This document shows, in pieces, positions 27,312-35,408 of a stretch of DNA of 64,000 bases (the first letter of the stretch is position 1; the number at the start of each line of letters is the position of its first letter). The stretch comes from F22 sp963668535 (GTDB lineage: Bacteria; Bacteroidota; Bacteroidia; Bacteroidales; Bacteroidaceae). Below the pieces are notes generated by a model. The model did not search any database and was not told the origin of the DNA. It saw only the letters and a list, made by a program, of their open reading frames with translations. The stretch spans positions 1,054,001 through 1,118,000 of the forward strand of contig OY764867.1 in NCBI GenBank assembly GCA_963668535.1. The letters run 5' to 3'. Made by a program: the position numbers and the translations under genes.

Positions 27312-27749
27312 TTAAGCTTTACCAGTATGTCCAAAGCCGCCTATTCCACGCACAGTATCATCCAGCTTATCAACAGCTTGCCAATCAACTTGTGCATGTT
27401 GTGCGACTACCATTTGAGCAATGCGTTCTCCATCATTTATGACAAAATCCTCTTTAGACAAATTGACTAAAATGACCCCAATCTCGCCACGATAATCAGC
27501 ATCTATTGTTCCAGGGGTATTCAAACATGTGATTCCCTTTTTAATAGCCAAACCACTACGAGGACGAATTTGTGCCTCGTATCCTTCAGGTAATGCAATA
27601 AACAATCCAGTAGGCACAATGCAACGATCTAGGGGCTTAAGGACAATTGCTGTATCTAAATTGGCACGAAGATCCATACCAGCTGATTGACTAGTAGCAT
27701 ACTTAGGGAGTTCATGGTGAGAACGATTGATAATTTCAACTTGAATCAT
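27312..27749 (-). CDS. dut: dUTP diphosphatase
   Basis: Trimeric enzyme hydrolysing dUTP to dUMP and pyrophosphate, limiting uracil in DNA and feeding dTMP synthesis. All five motifs are present in 145 residues: SAGMDLRA (1), RPRSGLAIK (2), NTPGTIDADYRGEIGVIL (3, catalytic Asp), GERIAQMVV (4) and the P-loop-like RGIGGFGHTG (5). It is the first gene of the dut-to-lolD operon. A weak TATATTCG element lies about 88 bases upstream (27837-27844, minus strand), which I do not list separately. Confidence 0.97.
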   Translation of the reverse strand: MIQVEIINRSHHELPKYATSQSAGMDLRANLDTAIVLKPLDRCIVPTGLFIALPEGYEAQIRPRSGLAIKKGITCLNTPGTIDADYRGEIGVILVNLSKEDFVINDGERIAQMVVAQHAQVDWQAVDKLDDTVRGIGGFGHTGKA

Positions 27750-27898
27750 AATGAGTCTTTTTCTTATTTGTTACGTGTTATTCGGAATGATCTGAAAAAT
27801 AATAGCCCATTCACTCGTCTGTATAAAACATACCTGCGAATATACTCATAAACAAGCAAATATGCGACATATTAGTAGGCGAAACCTCTTAAATTAGT

Positions 27899-27906
27899 TA
27901 TATTTG
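27899..27906 (+). promoter_or_regulatory. -7 box for dgt
   Basis: TATATTTG. A start near 27912-27914 is expected, which would exclude the TTG at 27904 as start codon and favour ATG at 27931. Confidence 0.6.
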
Positions 27907-27930
27907 TGCTTTATGAAGAAGGGAAAGACA

Positions 27931-29304
27931 ATGAAAACAGCAAATCACACCCATACAACAGTTAGCCAACAAATGGATTGGCATCAACTCCTAACCACCA
28001 AACGGTTTGGACTTGAAGCATACCATGATCATAAAAAAGAAAAGCGTAGCACTTTCCAAAGAGATTATGATCGTATGGTTTTTTCAGCTCCATTTCGTAG
28101 ACTACAAAACAAGACACAGGTATTTCCTCTACCTGGGAGTGTCTTTGTACACAACCGGCTCACACACAGCATGGAAGTATCTTGCGTAGGGCGTTCATTG
28201 GGAGTAGATGTAGCAGAAAAGCTCATTGAAAAACATCCAGATTTAACCGATTCATTAATCATGGAAATTCCAACAATTGTTTCTGCCGCATGCCTTGCAC
28301 ACGACATGGGTAATCCGCCTTTCGGTCATTCCGGAGAAAAAGCTATAGCAACTTTTTTTAGTGAACGAGAAGGGCAAATTTTAGAACACCATGTTACTAA
28401 CAAGGAATGGCAAGATTTAATACACTTTGAAGGCAATGCTAATGCGTTACGCCTATTGACACATCAATTTGAAGGACGTCGACCTGGAGGTTTTGTCATG
28501 TCTTACACAACGCTAGCTTCCATTGTAAAATATCCCTATTCATCTTCCTCATCTCTTACGCAGAAAAAATCGAAATTTGGTTTCTTCACCTCCGAGGAAA
28601 CGGTATTTCAAAAAATTGCCGAAGAACTAGGGCTAAAACAAATACAAGATGATTATATGCATTATTGTAGACATCCACTTGTTTTTCTTGTAGAAGCAGC
28701 TGATGACATCTGCTACCAAATAATGGACCTTGAAGATGCTCATAAATTAAAAATATTAAGCACAAAAGAAACAATTGATTTACTATTGGCTTACTTTGAT
28801 TCTGAACGTCAAGCCCATATATTGAAAACATTTAAACTAGTTGAAGATGCAAACGAACGTTTGGCTTACCTCCGCTCAAATGTTATAGGTTTATTGGTAG
28901 CAGAATGTGTGGAAGCTTTTATAAGACACGAAGAAGATATCATGTGTGGCCATTTTACAGAGCCGCTTATTCACTGTATTAGCTCCCGCCCATTACAAGC
29001 ATACCAAGCTTGTACCAAAACTGCATATGAAAAAATTTATTGTGCTAAGGATGTGTTGGAAATCGAACTCGCAGGTTACCAAGTTATTAATACTCTAATG
29101 AAATTGTTTATTGAAGCAGTTATGTCTCCCCAAAAGCAATATTCTAAATTATTAATTAATCGAGTAAGCGATCAATACGAAATTAATCACCCAACGCTTT
29201 TCGGTCGTGTACAAGCTGTTGTTGACTATATTTCTGGAATGACAGATGTCTACGCTCTTGATTTATACCAAAAAATACAAGGTAATAATTTACCTGCTAT
29301 TTAA
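27931..29304 (+). CDS. dgt: Deoxyguanosinetriphosphate triphosphohydrolase-like HD protein
   Basis: An HD-domain hydrolase of 457 residues, typical for the Dgt family, that releases triphosphate from dGTP or other dNTPs. Visible: RDYDRMVFSAPFRRLQNKTQ (nucleotide-binding start of the family), H in THSMEVS, the metal-binding HD in CLAHDMGNPPFGHSGE, and the conserved Asp in VEAADDICYQIMDLED. The start is taken as ATG at 27931 (MKTANHT), behind the -7 box; ATG at 27913 is possible. Divergent from dut, so two enzymes of dNTP hygiene share one intergenic region. Confidence 0.93.
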   Translation: MKTANHTHTTVSQQMDWHQLLTTKRFGLEAYHDHKKEKRSTFQRDYDRMVFSAPFRRLQNKTQVFPLPGSVFVHNRLTHSMEVSCVGRSLGVDVAEKLIEKHPDLTDSLIMEIPTIVSAACLAHDMGNPPFGHSGEKAIATFFSEREGQILEHHVTNKEWQDLIHFEGNANALRLLTHQFEGRRPGGFVMSYTTLASIVKYPYSSSSSLTQKKSKFGFFTSEETVFQKIAEELGLKQIQDDYMHYCRHPLVFLVEAADDICYQIMDLEDAHKLKILSTKETIDLLLAYFDSERQAHILKTFKLVEDANERLAYLRSNVIGLLVAECVEAFIRHEEDIMCGHFTEPLIHCISSRPLQAYQACTKTAYEKIYCAKDVLEIELAGYQVINTLMKLFIEAVMSPQKQYSKLLINRVSDQYEINHPTLFGRVQAVVDYISGMTDVYALDLYQKIQGNNLPAI

Positions 29305-29331
29305 AAGCCACTACTTCGACAGAAAAATACT

Positions 29332-29364
29332 AAGAGCTTGAATCTATTTTAGATTCAAGCTCTT
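29332..29364. terminator. Bidirectional terminator between dgt and the acyl-CoA ligase
   Basis: AAGAGCTTGAATCT / AGATTCAAGCTCTT perfect 14-bp stem with a five-base loop. Confidence 0.85.
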
Positions 29365-29383
29365 GTTATATACGAGTTACCAT

Positions 29384-31192
29384 CTATTCTTTATACATAG
29401 ACTCGATAACATCTTTGTAATGTTGGTAAACGATTGTTCTTTTAATCTTTAAAGTATTAGTCATTTCCCCCTTATCCATAGTAAATGCTTCTGGAAGTAA
29501 TGTAAACTTTTTAACCATTTCAAAATGAGCGAAATGTTGTTGCAATGTTTCAATACGTTCACAAAACAACTTGTTGACTTCTGAATGCTTTACTAAAGCT
29601 TCACGTGATAAAGTAGCTAAAGCAGGGTTATCTTGCGCCCATTTTTCTAACTGAGAGAAATCAGGCACAATTAAAGCGGATACATATTTTCTTTGATCTG
29701 CTATAATCACCACTTGATCGATAAAACGATCGACTACAAGATTGGATTCAACACTTTGAGGTGCGATATACTTTCCATTGGATGTCTTGAAAAGTTCCTT
29801 CAAACGTTCAGTCAAAAACAAATTACCATTTTCATCCATATATCCTGCATCACCTGTATGAAACCAGCCATCATCATCAATAGCTTTTGCTGTAGCTTCC
29901 ACATTATTGTAATATCCTGGTGTTATGGTATTTCCTCGAAGATAGATTTCGTTATTCTCTCCAAACTTCAATTCGATGTCTGGCATCACTTTTCCTACAG
30001 ATCCGATTTTGTAGTCATTTGGATCTGTCACTGTTACACTAGCTGTCGATTCTGTTAAGCCGTAACCTATAAGAATTGGCATACCTGCCGCTGTGGCAAA
30101 CTCATGAACAAGATCTGGAATTTTCGCTCCACCAATGGGAAATAATCTCCCGTTCTCTAATCCAATAGTTTTCTTCAACAACTTATAAACCGTCTTTTGA
30201 TAAAAAGCATATTTAGTCCGTATCCACAAAGCTGGACGTTTGTGCTCCCGTATTGCTGCGTTATACTTCATTCCAACAGCAATTGCATCTTCCATCAAAG
30301 ACTTTTGAACTCCAGTAGTTGTACGTATTTTTTCTTGTACCCCAGCATATATTTTTTCCCAAAAACGAGGCACACTGCACATCATTGTAGGACGCACCTC
30401 TTTCATAGCTTCTTGCACTTCTTGAGGGCGTAAATTAACACAAGTCGTTACCCCATGATGGATACATAAGTAAACCCATGCTTTTTCAAAAACGTGCGTA
30501 AATGGTAAAAAGTTCAAGGACACATCTGTGTCTCTAAAATCAATCAATTTATCGTGATTCTTAAAGGCTTGTTGAAAACAAAGATGAGTTAATTTTACCC
30601 CCTTTGGAGTTCCAGTAGTTCCAGACGTGTACATCAAACAAGCTAAATCATTCAGGCAAGATGATGCACTACGTTCTTCTACAATTTTGTCGGCACCCAC
30701 TTTTGCACCAAGCATTAAGAACTCTTCAAAACTCATAGAAATCCCCTGATCCGTAGAAGATTTTTTTACTTTAGAATCAAAGATTACGATATGTTCTAAA
30801 GTTGCACAATGCGGTAGGATATCAAATACTGTATCATACTGGTATTGCTCACCGACAAACAGTACGCGAATATTTGCATTTTCTACAATGTATTTCACCT
30901 GTGAAGGAGAACTGGTTGCATATAGAGGGACATTGACAGCGCGATTAGCATATGCTGCAAAATCAGTGTAAATATACTCAGGCATATTTTGAGAAAAGAT
31001 TCCGACATTTTCTTGTACACCGATCCCAAGCGCAGCCATAGCTTGCGCCTCAAGTTTGACTATTTCATCTACTCGAGTCCACGAAACTGGTACCCATGCT
31101 CCAGTTTCGTAATTTTTATACTTTAGGCATGTACGTTCACCATAATGTTCTGCCTGGCGAGAAATCATGGTAGATAATTGGTCATATTGCAT
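29384..31192 (-). CDS. AMP-forming long-chain fatty acid-CoA ligase
   Basis: A 602-residue member of the adenylate-forming family that activates a fatty acid with ATP and passes it to CoA. Visible: P-loop YTSGTTGTPKG (A3), LNFLPFTHVFEK, GYGLTESTASVT (A5), GWFHTGDAGYMDENGN (A7), RLKELFKTSNGKYIAPQ (A8) and a C-terminal Lys in TNTLKIKRT. The chain-length preference cannot be told. Tail sequence is unlike the ligase remnants at 9100 and 60915. It is monocistronic by spacing. A TACCTTTA element at 31218-31225 (minus strand) may be its -7 box, but the match is imperfect. Confidence 0.93.
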   Translation of the reverse strand: MQYDQLSTMISRQAEHYGERTCLKYKNYETGAWVPVSWTRVDEIVKLEAQAMAALGIGVQENVGIFSQNMPEYIYTDFAAYANRAVNVPLYATSSPSQVKYIVENANIRVLFVGEQYQYDTVFDILPHCATLEHIVIFDSKVKKSSTDQGISMSFEEFLMLGAKVGADKIVEERSASSCLNDLACLMYTSGTTGTPKGVKLTHLCFQQAFKNHDKLIDFRDTDVSLNFLPFTHVFEKAWVYLCIHHGVTTCVNLRPQEVQEAMKEVRPTMMCSVPRFWEKIYAGVQEKIRTTTGVQKSLMEDAIAVGMKYNAAIREHKRPALWIRTKYAFYQKTVYKLLKKTIGLENGRLFPIGGAKIPDLVHEFATAAGMPILIGYGLTESTASVTVTDPNDYKIGSVGKVMPDIELKFGENNEIYLRGNTITPGYYNNVEATAKAIDDDGWFHTGDAGYMDENGNLFLTERLKELFKTSNGKYIAPQSVESNLVVDRFIDQVVIIADQRKYVSALIVPDFSQLEKWAQDNPALATLSREALVKHSEVNKLFCERIETLQQHFAHFEMVKKFTLLPEAFTMDKGEMTNTLKIKRTIVYQHYKDVIESMYKE

Positions 31193-31515
31193 ATTGCTTT
31201 TCTTTAGTATTCCACTGTAAAGGTAGAATTTTTCTAGTTATAATAGATATACAGTTTCAAAAATAATTATCCAAGTCTATGAAATCTACATAAATTATGG
31301 ACATTAACTATAAAACAGGATCATTTATTGACCTAAAACAAAAAAGACTCACTATGATAATCAACATATTGACTTAATATTAAACTCTGATATAGTGTGT
31401 GTAAAAATTGTATATATAAGGCAAATACGTACTACAAATCATTTTATTATGGGTTCAAAAGATAGGGGTTTCTTTTTTATTATTGTATCTTTGTGGCAAA
31501 ATAAACGTTTTATAA
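31193..31515. other. AT-rich intergenic region between divergent acyl-CoA ligase and argE
   Basis: 323 bases holding the argE -7 box and a weak candidate for the ligase promoter. No gene or clear repeat seen; the 64-codon frame at 31395-31589 overlaps the promoter and the argE start. Confidence 0.65.
31486..31493 (+). promoter_or_regulatory. -7 box for argE
   Basis: TATCTTTG, 22 bases before ATG at 31516. Confidence 0.6.
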
Positions 31516-32580
31516 ATGGACAATACGTTCTATATTACAGATGCCATAGCCTTGTTAAAGACTATGATTTCTATTCCATCCATCAGTAGAGAAGAGGAAC
31601 AAGTAGCTGATCTTATTCAGCGGACAATGGAATCTTATGAGCTTATCACTTATAGGCTCGGCAATAACTTATGGACGATCTCTCCTGATTTTGATGAAAA
31701 CAAACCAACGATTTTGCTCAATTCTCATATGGACACGGTTAAACCTGTATCAGGCTGGAACAAGCAACCATTTACAGCGCACGTACAAGATGGGCGAATT
31801 TATGGGCTTGGGAGTAATGATGCAGGGGCGAGTCTAGTTAGTTTACTAGCAAGCTTTTTATACCTTACTCGTAAACCACAAACATACAATTTGATTTTTT
31901 TGGCTTCTTGCGAAGAAGAGGTCTCAGGTCATAATGGAATTGAAGCAGTATTGACTAAATTACCAACATTATCATTTGCTTTAGTCGGTGAGCCTACTCA
32001 AATGCATCCAGCAATAGCTGAAAAAGGGTTGATGGTTATCGATGCTGAAGCAACTGGGACATCGGGACATGCTGCGCGTGAGGAGGGTGTAAATGCGATC
32101 TATAAAGCGATTCGTGATATTACATGGATACAAAACCACACATTAGGCAAACAATCTGATTTAGTCGGCCCAGTAAAGATGTCCGTAACCCAGATTGAAG
32201 CAGGCAGTCAACATAACGTTATTCCTGACAGTTGTAAATATGTGATAGATGTACGCAGCAACGAATTTTACAGCAATCAAGAGATCTTCAATATACTCGA
32301 AGAGAATCTACAAAGTACATTACAGGCTCGCAGCTTTCGACTAAATTCCTCCAAAATGAGTCCAACACATCCATTTGTACAAAAATGCCTCACTATGGGA
32401 CGAAAGCCCTTTGGAAGCCCAACACTGAGCGATCAAGCTCTAATACAATGTCCGTCACTAAAGATGGGGCCTGGTGATTCAGCTAGATCACATACGGCAG
32501 ACGAATACATTTATATACAAGAGATCGAAGAAGCTATTCCTATGTACTGCGAACTACTAGATGGCTTAAAAATAGAATAA
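31516..32580 (+). CDS. argE: M20 deacetylase, N-acetyl- or N-succinylornithine deacetylase (ArgE type of Bacteroidota)
   Basis: A cytosolic zinc hydrolase of 354 residues that frees ornithine in arginine synthesis. Metal ligands of M20 enzymes are all visible: H and the following D in LLNSHMDTVKP, bridging D in GLGSNDAGAS, E-E in CEEEVSG, E/D in VGEPTQMHP, and the C-terminal H in RSHTADEYI. The sequence closely resembles the ArgE-like enzymes of Bacteroides as I recall them; in this phylum arginine synthesis can run through succinylated intermediates, so the acyl group is uncertain. No other arginine gene is adjacent. Confidence 0.9.
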   Translation: MDNTFYITDAIALLKTMISIPSISREEEQVADLIQRTMESYELITYRLGNNLWTISPDFDENKPTILLNSHMDTVKPVSGWNKQPFTAHVQDGRIYGLGSNDAGASLVSLLASFLYLTRKPQTYNLIFLASCEEEVSGHNGIEAVLTKLPTLSFALVGEPTQMHPAIAEKGLMVIDAEATGTSGHAAREEGVNAIYKAIRDITWIQNHTLGKQSDLVGPVKMSVTQIEAGSQHNVIPDSCKYVIDVRSNEFYSNQEIFNILEENLQSTLQARSFRLNSSKMSPTHPFVQKCLTMGRKPFGSPTLSDQALIQCPSLKMGPGDSARSHTADEYIYIQEIEEAIPMYCELLDGLKIE

Positions 32581-32618
32581 GTGGTCATTCGAAAAGGCCA
32601 TGAAACCTGACAAAGAAA

Positions 32619-33359
32619 ATGATGATGTGGAACGAACGTACCACTCTCCTATTGGGAGAAGAGCAAATGCAACGATTGATAAACAGTCATGTACTAGTCG
32701 TAGGTGTAGGAGGCGTGGGAGCCTATGCAGCTGAAATGCTTGTACGTGCTGGACTTGGTCAGATTACAATTGTTGATGCAGACAAAATACAGATAAGCAA
32801 TATTAATCGACAATTGCCTGCGCTACACAGTAGTATAAACAGTCCTAAAGTAGATGCTTTGGGAGCAAGATTAATGGACATTAATCCCCAACTAAAGTTA
32901 ACCAAACATCAGTTGTATATCCGTGATGAAAAGACACCTGAACTTTTACAAAGTGCCGACTTTGATTTTATCGTGGATGCAATTGACACCATTGCCCCTA
33001 AAGTGTACCTTATAGCCGAAGCTGTCAAACAAAAAATTAAGATTATATCTAGTATGGGAGCTGGAGCTAAACGAGATATTACTAAGGTGCAATTTGCAAA
33101 ACTCAAAGACACTTATCATTGTGGGTTAAGCAGACAAGTTAGAAAACGCTTACGTGCTATTGGTATCAAGCATCACAAAATGCCAGTTGTCTTTTCTAGT
33201 GAACCAGCAGACCCTAAAGCAATCATAATGGTAGACGATGAGCAAAACAAAAAATCAACCTGCGGAACCATTTCCTACATGCCAGCGGTTTTTGGCTGCT
33301 ACTTAGCAGAGTATGTTTTGCGCAAATTAACCACTTCTCAATCAAATACAGAATACTAA
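32619..33359 (+). CDS. tcdA: tRNA threonylcarbamoyladenosine dehydratase
   Basis: An E1-like (ThiF/MoeB fold) enzyme that uses ATP to cyclise t6A37 of tRNA to ct6A. The 246 residues show the nucleotide-binding GVGGVGAYAAEMLVRAG (about residues 30-46), the conserved DADKIQISNINRQLPA segment, DAIDTIAPKVYLI, and the GAGAKRDITKVQ region, as in TcdA/CsdL. The MMM start leaves three adjacent ATG codons. It lies 38 bases after argE and 23 bases before prfB, so these are probably co-transcribed; the pairing with a release factor groups two translation-fidelity functions. Confidence 0.91.
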   Translation: MMMWNERTTLLLGEEQMQRLINSHVLVVGVGGVGAYAAEMLVRAGLGQITIVDADKIQISNINRQLPALHSSINSPKVDALGARLMDINPQLKLTKHQLYIRDEKTPELLQSADFDFIVDAIDTIAPKVYLIAEAVKQKIKIISSMGAGAKRDITKVQFAKLKDTYHCGLSRQVRKRLRAIGIKHHKMPVVFSSEPADPKAIIMVDDEQNKKSTCGTISYMPAVFGCYLAEYVLRKLTTSQSNTEY

Positions 33360-33382
33360 AAACTTAGTTATACTATACAAAA

Positions 33383-34496
33383 ATGATTACACAAGACCAA
33401 TTAAAAGAAATTGTAAAGCGCAAGGATGCGTTGGGGAGGTATCTTTGACATCCCTGCAAAAAAAATAGAAGTTGAAGAAGAAGAGCTGCGTACCCAAGCT
33501 CCCGGATTTTGGGATGATAATAAAAAAGCCGAAATTCAAATGCGTAAAATAAAGGCATTGAAACGCTGGATTTTAGATTATGAAGAAATAGAGTCGTTGG
33601 TTGAAGAAACTAAACTTGCAGTTGAATTTTACGGAGAAGAGATGATGGCTGAAGCAGAAGTTGATGCTGCATATGATAAAGCTCTTACTCATATTGAAGA
33701 TCTAGAGATGCGCAATATGCTCCGTGGAGAAGCAGACAACATGGACTGCGTTTTAAAAATAAATGCAGGTGCTGGAGGTACAGAAAGCCAAGACTGGAGC
33801 CAAATGCTCATGCGCATGTATCTACAATGGGCTTCAGCCAACAATATGAAGGCAACAATAACCAATCTTCAAGAAGGAGATGATGCAGGAATTAAAACAT
33901 GTACCATCCAGATTGAAGGTGACATGGCCTACGGATTTCTTAAAGGTGAAAATGGAGTACATCGTTTAGTTCGTGTTTCTCCATATAATGCCCAAGGGAA
34001 ACGAATGACTTCGTTCTCGTCAGTCTTTGTAAGTCCACTTGTTGACGATCAAATTGAAGTTGTTGTTGAACAAGCACGCATATCATGGGACACTTTCCGT
34101 TCGGGGGGTGCAGGAGGACAAAATGTCAATAAAGTTGAAACTGGTGTACGCCTTCGTTATCAGTATGAAGACCCTGATACTGGTGAAAAAGAAGAATTAC
34201 TTATAGAGAATACCGAATCTCGCTCACAATTAGGGAATAGAGAAAATGCTATGCGACTACTTCGTTCTATGCTCTACGAAAAAGAGCTGAAGAAACGTAT
34301 GGCTAAACAACAAGCTCTAGAAAATAGTAAGATGAAAATCGAATGGGGATCTCAAATTCGTAGTTACGTGTTTGATGATCGGCGTGTTAAAGATCATCGT
34401 ACCAATTTTCAGACATCAGACGTTGGAGGTGTAATGGATGGAAAAATTAATGGTTTTATAAAGGCCTATCTAATGGAATTTGGTGGGAAAGAATAA
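33383..34496 (+). CDS. prfB: Peptide chain release factor 2, with programmed +1 frameshift
   Basis: RF2 ends translation at UGA and UAA. The gene is read as 33383-33445 joined to 33447-34496: after 21 codons (MITQDQLKEIVKRKDALGRY then Leu) frame 0 meets TGA at 33446, inside CTTTGAC. An upstream GGGGAGG lies at the right distance to stimulate slippage, the classic autoregulatory site: low RF2 lets the ribosome shift to GAC and make the 370-residue protein. GGQ is at residues 244-246, and the codon-recognition tripeptide is SPY (199-201) rather than E. coli SPF. A simple frame caller would miss the first 21 codons and call a later start. Confidence 0.95.
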
Positions 34497-34586
34497 AAAA
34501 CGCCTTATATCTATTCTATTTTATTGAGAAATAGATTATCTTTACAACTCAGGAATCTTTTACTAACTTTTAATACTTATAAAACC

Positions 34587-34760
34587 ATGAGTAATAGAAA
34601 AAAAATCAAGCCAGTAGACAGCAAACAAGATTATAAAAATGGAACAGTACACCACTCTGCACGAGAAGAGAAGAAAGGTGTAGAAATAGTGCGCATTATC
34701 TTTGTAGCTCTCATTGTATTGGCACTTATCATGCTCGTTGTGATGTCTGTGAACATGTAA
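34587..34760 (+). CDS. Small single-span membrane protein of unknown function
   Basis: A 57-residue protein starting MSNRKKIKPVDSKQ, with a basic cytoplasmic N-terminus and one membrane helix at about residues 35-55 (IVRIIFVALIVLALIMLVVM), so likely N-in. The start at 34587 is chosen over the longer frame from 34524, whose first 21 residues look like leader DNA; an imperfect -7 box (TATCTTTA, 34537-34544) falls inside that extension. It lies between prfB and the CYTH gene, 13 bases before the latter. No known domain. Confidence 0.65.
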   Translation: MSNRKKIKPVDSKQDYKNGTVHHSAREEKKGVEIVRIIFVALIVLALIMLVVMSVNM

Positions 34761-34773
34761 GACTTGTCTATAT

Positions 34774-35232
34774 ATGGCTTTAGAAATAGAAAGAAAATTT
34801 TTAGTGGTTGGCTCTTTTAAAGAGCTAGCCACTTCTTCTACACATATTATACAAGGTTACTTACCTACTCAACCTGGGTTAACTGTTCGTGTACGCATTC
34901 GAGATGAAAAAGGTTACTTAACCATAAAAGGACGCTCCGATCAAAGTGGATTGACACGCTATGAATGGGAAAAAGAAATCCCTTTTGACGAAGCAAAAGA
35001 ACTCCTAAAATTAGCGACAGGGGGTATCATCGACAAGACACGTTACATAATACCTTATAAAGGAGTAACATATGAAGTCGATGTATTTCACGGGAAATTG
35101 GAAGGTTTTGTATTGGCTGAGCTGGAGCTAGCACATGAGAGCCAGAAATATCCTAAAGCACCATTTTTAGGTAAAGAAGTAACTGGCGACCCTCAATACT
35201 ATAATTCCGTACTCAGGCAAAAAATGCTTTAA
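34774..35232 (+). CDS. CYTH-domain protein (triphosphatase-like)
   Basis: A 152-residue single-domain CYTH protein. The N-terminal EIERKF matches the ExExK signature, and further basic and acidic residues of the tunnel are visible (TVRVRIRDEKGYLTIKGR, RYEWEKEI, DKTRYIIPYKG, YEVDVFHGKLEGFVLAELEL). Bacterial CYTH proteins hydrolyse inorganic tripolyphosphate or other triphosphates; the exact substrate here is unknown. Length fits the NeuTTM/YgiF N-domain class. The DnaA-box array begins 23 bases after its stop codon. Confidence 0.88.
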   Translation: MALEIERKFLVVGSFKELATSSTHIIQGYLPTQPGLTVRVRIRDEKGYLTIKGRSDQSGLTRYEWEKEIPFDEAKELLKLATGGIIDKTRYIIPYKGVTYEVDVFHGKLEGFVLAELELAHESQKYPKAPFLGKEVTGDPQYYNSVLRQKML

Positions 35233-35254
35233 TCTTCTGTTCATAACAACAACG

Positions 35255-35400
35255 TTATGCACAGAATAATTAAGTTATACACAAGTTTTTGTCTTTTGCA
35301 CAGGCTTTCATTTATACACAAGCCCTTGCCGTTATACACACATCTATGATGTTATACACAGTTTAGCTAAGTTATCCACAATAAGACAAACTTATAAACA
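35255..35400 (+). repeat. Array of eight DnaA-box-like 9-mers at about 20-bp spacing
   Basis: Boxes, all in the same direction: TTATGCACA 35255, TTATACACA 35275, TTTTGCACA 35294, TTATACACA 35312, TTATACACA 35332, TTATACACA 35352, TTATCCACA 35372 and TTATAAACA 35392. Start-to-start distances are 20, 19, 18, 20, 20, 20 and 20, close to two helical turns, so all boxes lie on one face of the DNA. Box 7 equals the E. coli consensus TTATCCACA. The bases between boxes are not conserved, unlike ordinary tandem repeats. The array fills nearly the whole CYTH-addA gap and ends 8 bases before the addA ATG. It may be an origin element, a DnaA-binding control region, or a binding site of another factor. 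Confidence 0.85.
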
Positions 35401-35408
35401 AGTCATCT

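Noticed and set aside
33426..33446. prfB as a simple frame from 33426
   Set aside because: The first residues come from the frameshift region read in the wrong frame; the true start is ATG at 33383.
35255..35400. Calling the array oriC outright
   Set aside because: No dnaA, no evident unwinding region, and rRNA operon 2 faces toward it; kept as an open finding.
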